Of a stretch of 64,000 bases of DNA, positions 60,975 to 64,000 are shown piece by piece (position 1 is the first letter of the stretch; every line of letters starts with the position of its first letter). Source of the stretch: Telmatactis stephensoni (lineage: Eukaryota > Cnidaria > Anthozoa > Actiniaria > Isophelliidae); assembly GCA_029948255.1 (NCBI GenBank), contig JALIZF010001473.1, forward strand, positions 274,632 to 338,631, in the 5' to 3' direction. The notes under the pieces are model-generated. The model saw nothing but the letters and a program-made list of their open reading frames with translations. It did not search any database and had not been told where the DNA came from. The position numbers and the translations under genes are program-made.

Positions 60975-61899
60975 ACCCTACTAAGTCATCCAGGTTAAAC
61001 TTTATGTTCTTTTTGGATTTACAGTTTACTTAGTTTATTTAGTTGATCTTTATATACCATAAGTTGTCATATTGCGAACATCCCGCTATTATGGGCACCA
61101 AATGACGACCCCGATCATTCTCAGGGACTGCGGAGACGGGGGGACTAGGAAGGCTAAGACCCCCAACTTTCTACGTTATCTGGTCAAATGTTCTTTAAAA
61201 ACTTTTTTGATTGGGTATAGTCTACTATATTTTCAAATGCTGCCCAACTCCATACACACTTTTCAAGGTGCTCCGTGGTTTGTAATTCTTGAGGATGTCA
61301 GGGGAGTTCAGGGGAGTTGGTTGTATGTTATCAGTACTGTAAATAATTACTAATTAGCAAGATTTTGCGATTTGTCAAACTAGAGGCCATTTTTCGCTCA
61401 GGTCCAAAACCACTTGCAGCGAGCTTGCGAATTAATAGTCAAAATATTCAATTTGCTTATCGAATATTCTTTGCAAGTTTTTTTTTTGGCAATGAGCAGA
61501 GAATAAGTATTAGATTTTGAGCATCGCGGAAAAAAGCTGTTTACTATACGACAAAAATTAAGCTCGTCCTAATAAACGACAAGGTCTGCCTTGTTTTGTT
61601 CTTCTTATTGACGAGTTATTGCTTGTTTGGACGATACTTGTTTCTTTTGGCGAGGAAAAAATTCCAGCAAGCTATGCTAGAGTCGATCACTGAGATATAT
61701 ATCGGACAATAAGCACGTATAAATGTGTCACGCAACTAAGGGTGATACTCAATCAAAGATATTTTTATCTATCTTTTTTATTTATTTTTGTTGTTGACTT
61801 TTTTGTTTCTTAATTAGTATATTTTAAGACAAATTATTTGCAAACATTATAGTACCCGAGCAAAAAGACCGGAGTCTCTTGCAATTTTGGGATCAAAAT
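60975..61899. other. Non-coding interior of the TTAA element
   Basis: AT-rich. The 93-codon ORF at 61,072 has no recognisable features. I see no further gene, repeat or RNA. Confidence 0.5.
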
Positions 61900-62650
61900 G
61901 CAGGTCGAAAAAAATTTGGCGTCAAATCTCTCTTTTTTTGTGAAAATCGTTTTAAATTAGGTTTTAATTACGTTTTACATGGAAAGATTTTTGTCCATTT
62001 CAAACATTTTTATTCACTGCAATTACAAATAGGCTATAAAACGTAAATACGAGGAGGAATCGAAGGGAGAAATTTTTCTCGTAAACAAATATGCTAATTA
62101 GGTATACTAATTAAGTCAATTTTGGCCAACTTCGGAGAGCTCCGTTTCAAAAGCATTAGAGATCCCAATTTGTATTTTACTGATGATCAAAGTTACTACA
62201 TGAACTGCATAGAAATAGTATTTTACTGAAAACCATTCACGCACAGTGGAGAAAATATTTTTCAAAATATCGTAAAATTAGCAAGCGAGCGGAAGTCCAT
62301 CAGGAACAAAGTACGCAGATTCGCTCAGACCGAACTACTGAACGAAAATAGCTAATACTAAGAGGATAGCTTATTTAGAGAACAAATATTCTTCACAAAT
62401 CAAATCAATAATCAAAAGCGATGCGAACTTTGTCAAATCATCTACGCAATTTGGCCTTGATTTCACACGATTTTCTTGCGAACATCAGCTAAAACGAGGG
62501 GGGGTGGTCGAACTTCGTCAAAAATGAACGGATTTTGGGAAAAAATCGAGAAACCGTAGTTGTATTGCAAGAGTAATTTGTGGTAGAAATTTGGAAGGAA
62601 TCGGCCGACATCGATCCGTGGATCCGCCCGGTTTTCTGTGACAATAACAC
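61900..62650 (-). repeat. Right TIR of the TTAA element
   Basis: Partner of 56,090-56,850. The 70-codon minus-strand ORF in it mirrors the 64-codon one in the left TIR and is not supported as a gene. Confidence 0.9.
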
Positions 62651-62654
62651 TTAA

Positions 62655-63387
62655 GCCAGTTAAGCCGGCTAACAAGTTTGTAAACTTTTATGCATCAAAC
62701 AAAAAGGTTTAAGAAAGGACTGGCAAGTCAAGCAACAAAACGTGCTGCAAAGGAGTGGAGAAGCATGTCAAAATGAAGAGAAAGACGTGTTCGCTAGGGA
62801 TGTCACAACACAGTTCCTCAACAAAACATCAAATCTCAAGTACAGAAATCAACCAGAAAAGAAAAAGAACCAAATGCGGAGGCCAAGAAATCCACAATCC
62901 ATAAATCCGTTGTGAAGGTTAATAAAAATGACAAAGTACCACGTCCAGAAGAGGGATAACAAATCAAAACAATAACTGCTGGCTCAATGTCATCCTTCAA
63001 TGTCTTTGTACAACACCAATTGGAGATCTCTGCCAAAAGACGACGGCCCCTTTACTCCTCTGTTGTTGTCCTATCTAATTCAGGCAATGTCAAACATAAA
63101 AGATGCTTCCAACCAAACACCATATAATCCAAGTTCACTGTTGGACCAATTGTCAAAGCATGGTTTAAACAAAGGGCATAGATCTGGATGGTAAAACAGA
63201 GAGAAGGTAGCGAGTGTAACGAGCAGACGCGTTTCGCAATCCTCTTCCAAACCTTCTGAATTTTATACATTTGCCATAACATGACAAAGTCTGAATATTC
63301 AAAAGCTAAGAGACCAAAACAGGGACTTGATAGAACAGATAGGAAATCTGTGAGAGGAAATCGCATCACTAAAGTAATAGGGTTAGT
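62655..63387. other. Flank between the TTAA element and the LINE fragment
   Basis: Short basic open stretches (MHQTKRFKKGLASQATKRAA at 62,689; a Lys-rich EPNAEAKKSTIHKS stretch near 62,870) interrupted by stops, possibly degraded LINE ORF1 N-terminus. Nothing can be assigned with confidence. Confidence 0.35.
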
Positions 63388-64000
63388 GTCAATGAAGATC
63401 TGAAATCGAGTGCTGAGTTCTTCAGCAAAGAATACGAAAATTTCAAGTCGGCTAACCTTGACCTGGAAAAGATTACTTCAAAACTGAATAATATTGTAGC
63501 GAGAGTGGACTTCATTGAGGAATCGATACAATCAATAATGCAGTACAGTTATCAGTACAACATCAAAATACTGGGAGTCCCACAAGTGGATAGCAACTAC
63601 TAGTACTTTAACTTTATTGAATTAAGATCATATGGTAGAATCTCGCAAATCTAAAAAACATGATATTAAAAAAATATATAATATATATGTATATACAAAT
63701 AAGTATATTCAATGTAAGAACAAATAATATAAAAAGACTGTTCTTAATAATACTTTGCGTCTATATTGCATCCCAGAGGTGGACACATGTAGGGATGAAA
63801 CTGTTTTTTAAGCGTTCGGTTTTACAATTGAACAAAGTGTACGTGCGTGCGTTAGGTAGAAACGAATCTACCTAAGAGTCTATCAGCATTTGCCTAAAGT
63901 TGTTTAAAGAAACTGGCGTTAAAAAGCATGAAAAGGATATAGACATTGCCCATAGAACAGCAAATCGAAACCAAGACATCCCATTGCCATCTGTAAATTT
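63388..64000 (+). pseudogene. LINE-type ORF1 fragment, interrupted and running off the window
   Basis: 63,388-63,603 reads a coiled coil (LDLEKITSKLNNIVARVDFI) followed by QYNIKILGVPQVDSN, the transition to an RRM-like domain seen in L1/Tx1-type ORF1 proteins (the NNIxIxGVPE motif). After ~270 bp of foreign AT-rich DNA the frame resumes at 63,876 (ESISICLKLFKETGV, then DIDIAHRTANRN), which matches the next conserved block. The ORF is open at the window edge. ORF1p is an RNA-binding chaperone; this copy is broken by the insert. Confidence 0.6.
63604..63875. mobile_element. ~270-bp AT-rich insertion in the LINE ORF1
   Basis: Sequence between DSN and ESIS of the ORF1 frame; very AT-rich in the middle (ATATATAATATATATGTATA region). 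No TIR, poly-A tail or clear TSD, so the class is unknown. Confidence 0.45.

Larger units (their letters stand above)
56090..62650 (+). mobile_element. 6.56-kb DNA transposon, TTAA target duplication, ~0.75-kb TIRs
   Basis: Ends GTGTTATTGTCACAGAAAAC (56,090) and its reverse complement (ending 62,650), flanked on both sides by TTAA (56,086-56,089 and 62,651-62,654). TIR homology runs ~750 bp inward, to ~56,850 and from ~61,900. The interior encodes a broken DDE-like transposase on the plus strand. TTAA targets are typical of piggyBac and Kolobok, but the protein matches neither by eye. Confidence 0.9.

Noticed and set aside
56070..62675. Minus-strand ORFs at 56,070-56,264 and 62,463-62,675
   Set aside because: They are the same TIR sequence read on each arm; no protein features, and one extends beyond the element end.
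1..64000. tRNA, rRNA or snRNA genes
   Set aside because: No cloverleaf, box or rRNA core sequences were recognised; the only tRNA-like string is the BEL primer-binding site at 12,531-12,548.

Overview
This is a eukaryotic, almost certainly metazoan, genomic window made up mostly of transposable elements nested inside one another. Spliced genes with GT-AG introns, BEL/Pao, Gypsy and Ngaro retrotransposons, a Helitron carrying both an endonuclease and an RPA-like gene, and long-TIR DNA transposons suggest an aquatic invertebrate. An anthozoan cnidarian such as a coral is my best guess, but no host housekeeping gene settles it. I recognise no tRNA, rRNA, CRISPR array or conserved host gene.

Layout. 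1-3,788: a small coiled-coil ORF, a dispersed element with hairpin ends, a clean two-exon gene of unknown function (1,854-3,273) with a 50-bp minisatellite in its intron, and a short MITE. 3,789-54,957: one degenerate Helitron (N-terminal region, Rep, PIF1-like helicase, endonuclease, RPA-like protein) broken into three parts. The first break is a BEL/Pao element (6,362-12,718, minus strand, 5-bp TSD GTGTA, tRNA-Phe-type PBS), itself cut by a 507-bp MULE-like element carrying a RecQ-helicase-like exon. The second break is a 38.1-kb element with ~1.4-kb terminal inverted repeats (14,853-52,968).

The 38-kb element is the main find. It carries a multi-exon minus-strand gene resembling DUF7869-type proteins (16,736-23,616, inactivated by stops and a frameshift, 5' exons tandemly duplicated), a divergent plus-strand start region with CRE and TATA motifs (~25 kb), and a second plus-strand gene of about nine exons (36,682-40,958) whose reading frame is still open. 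At least 17 copies of a degenerate 17-bp palindrome (GCACTTACGATTAGTGC type) are scattered through both TIRs and the 5' part of the transposase-like gene. It was later hit by a Gypsy element with a 2.2-kb inverted duplicate centred on its primer-binding site (26,518-35,831), by a Ngaro tyrosine-recombinase retrotransposon in its right TIR (41,709-51,854) that itself contains a second Gypsy (43,092-47,542), and by several MITEs. The nest is four layers deep: Helitron > 38-kb element > Ngaro > Gypsy.

55,459-64,000: a 128-bp tandem duplication, a small basic exon, a TTAA-flanked 6.56-kb DNA transposon with ~0.75-kb TIRs (56,090-62,650) encoding a broken DDE-like transposase with a C2H2 finger, and the start of a LINE ORF1 interrupted by an AT-rich insertion. 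All family names come from reading motifs by eye; no database search was possible.
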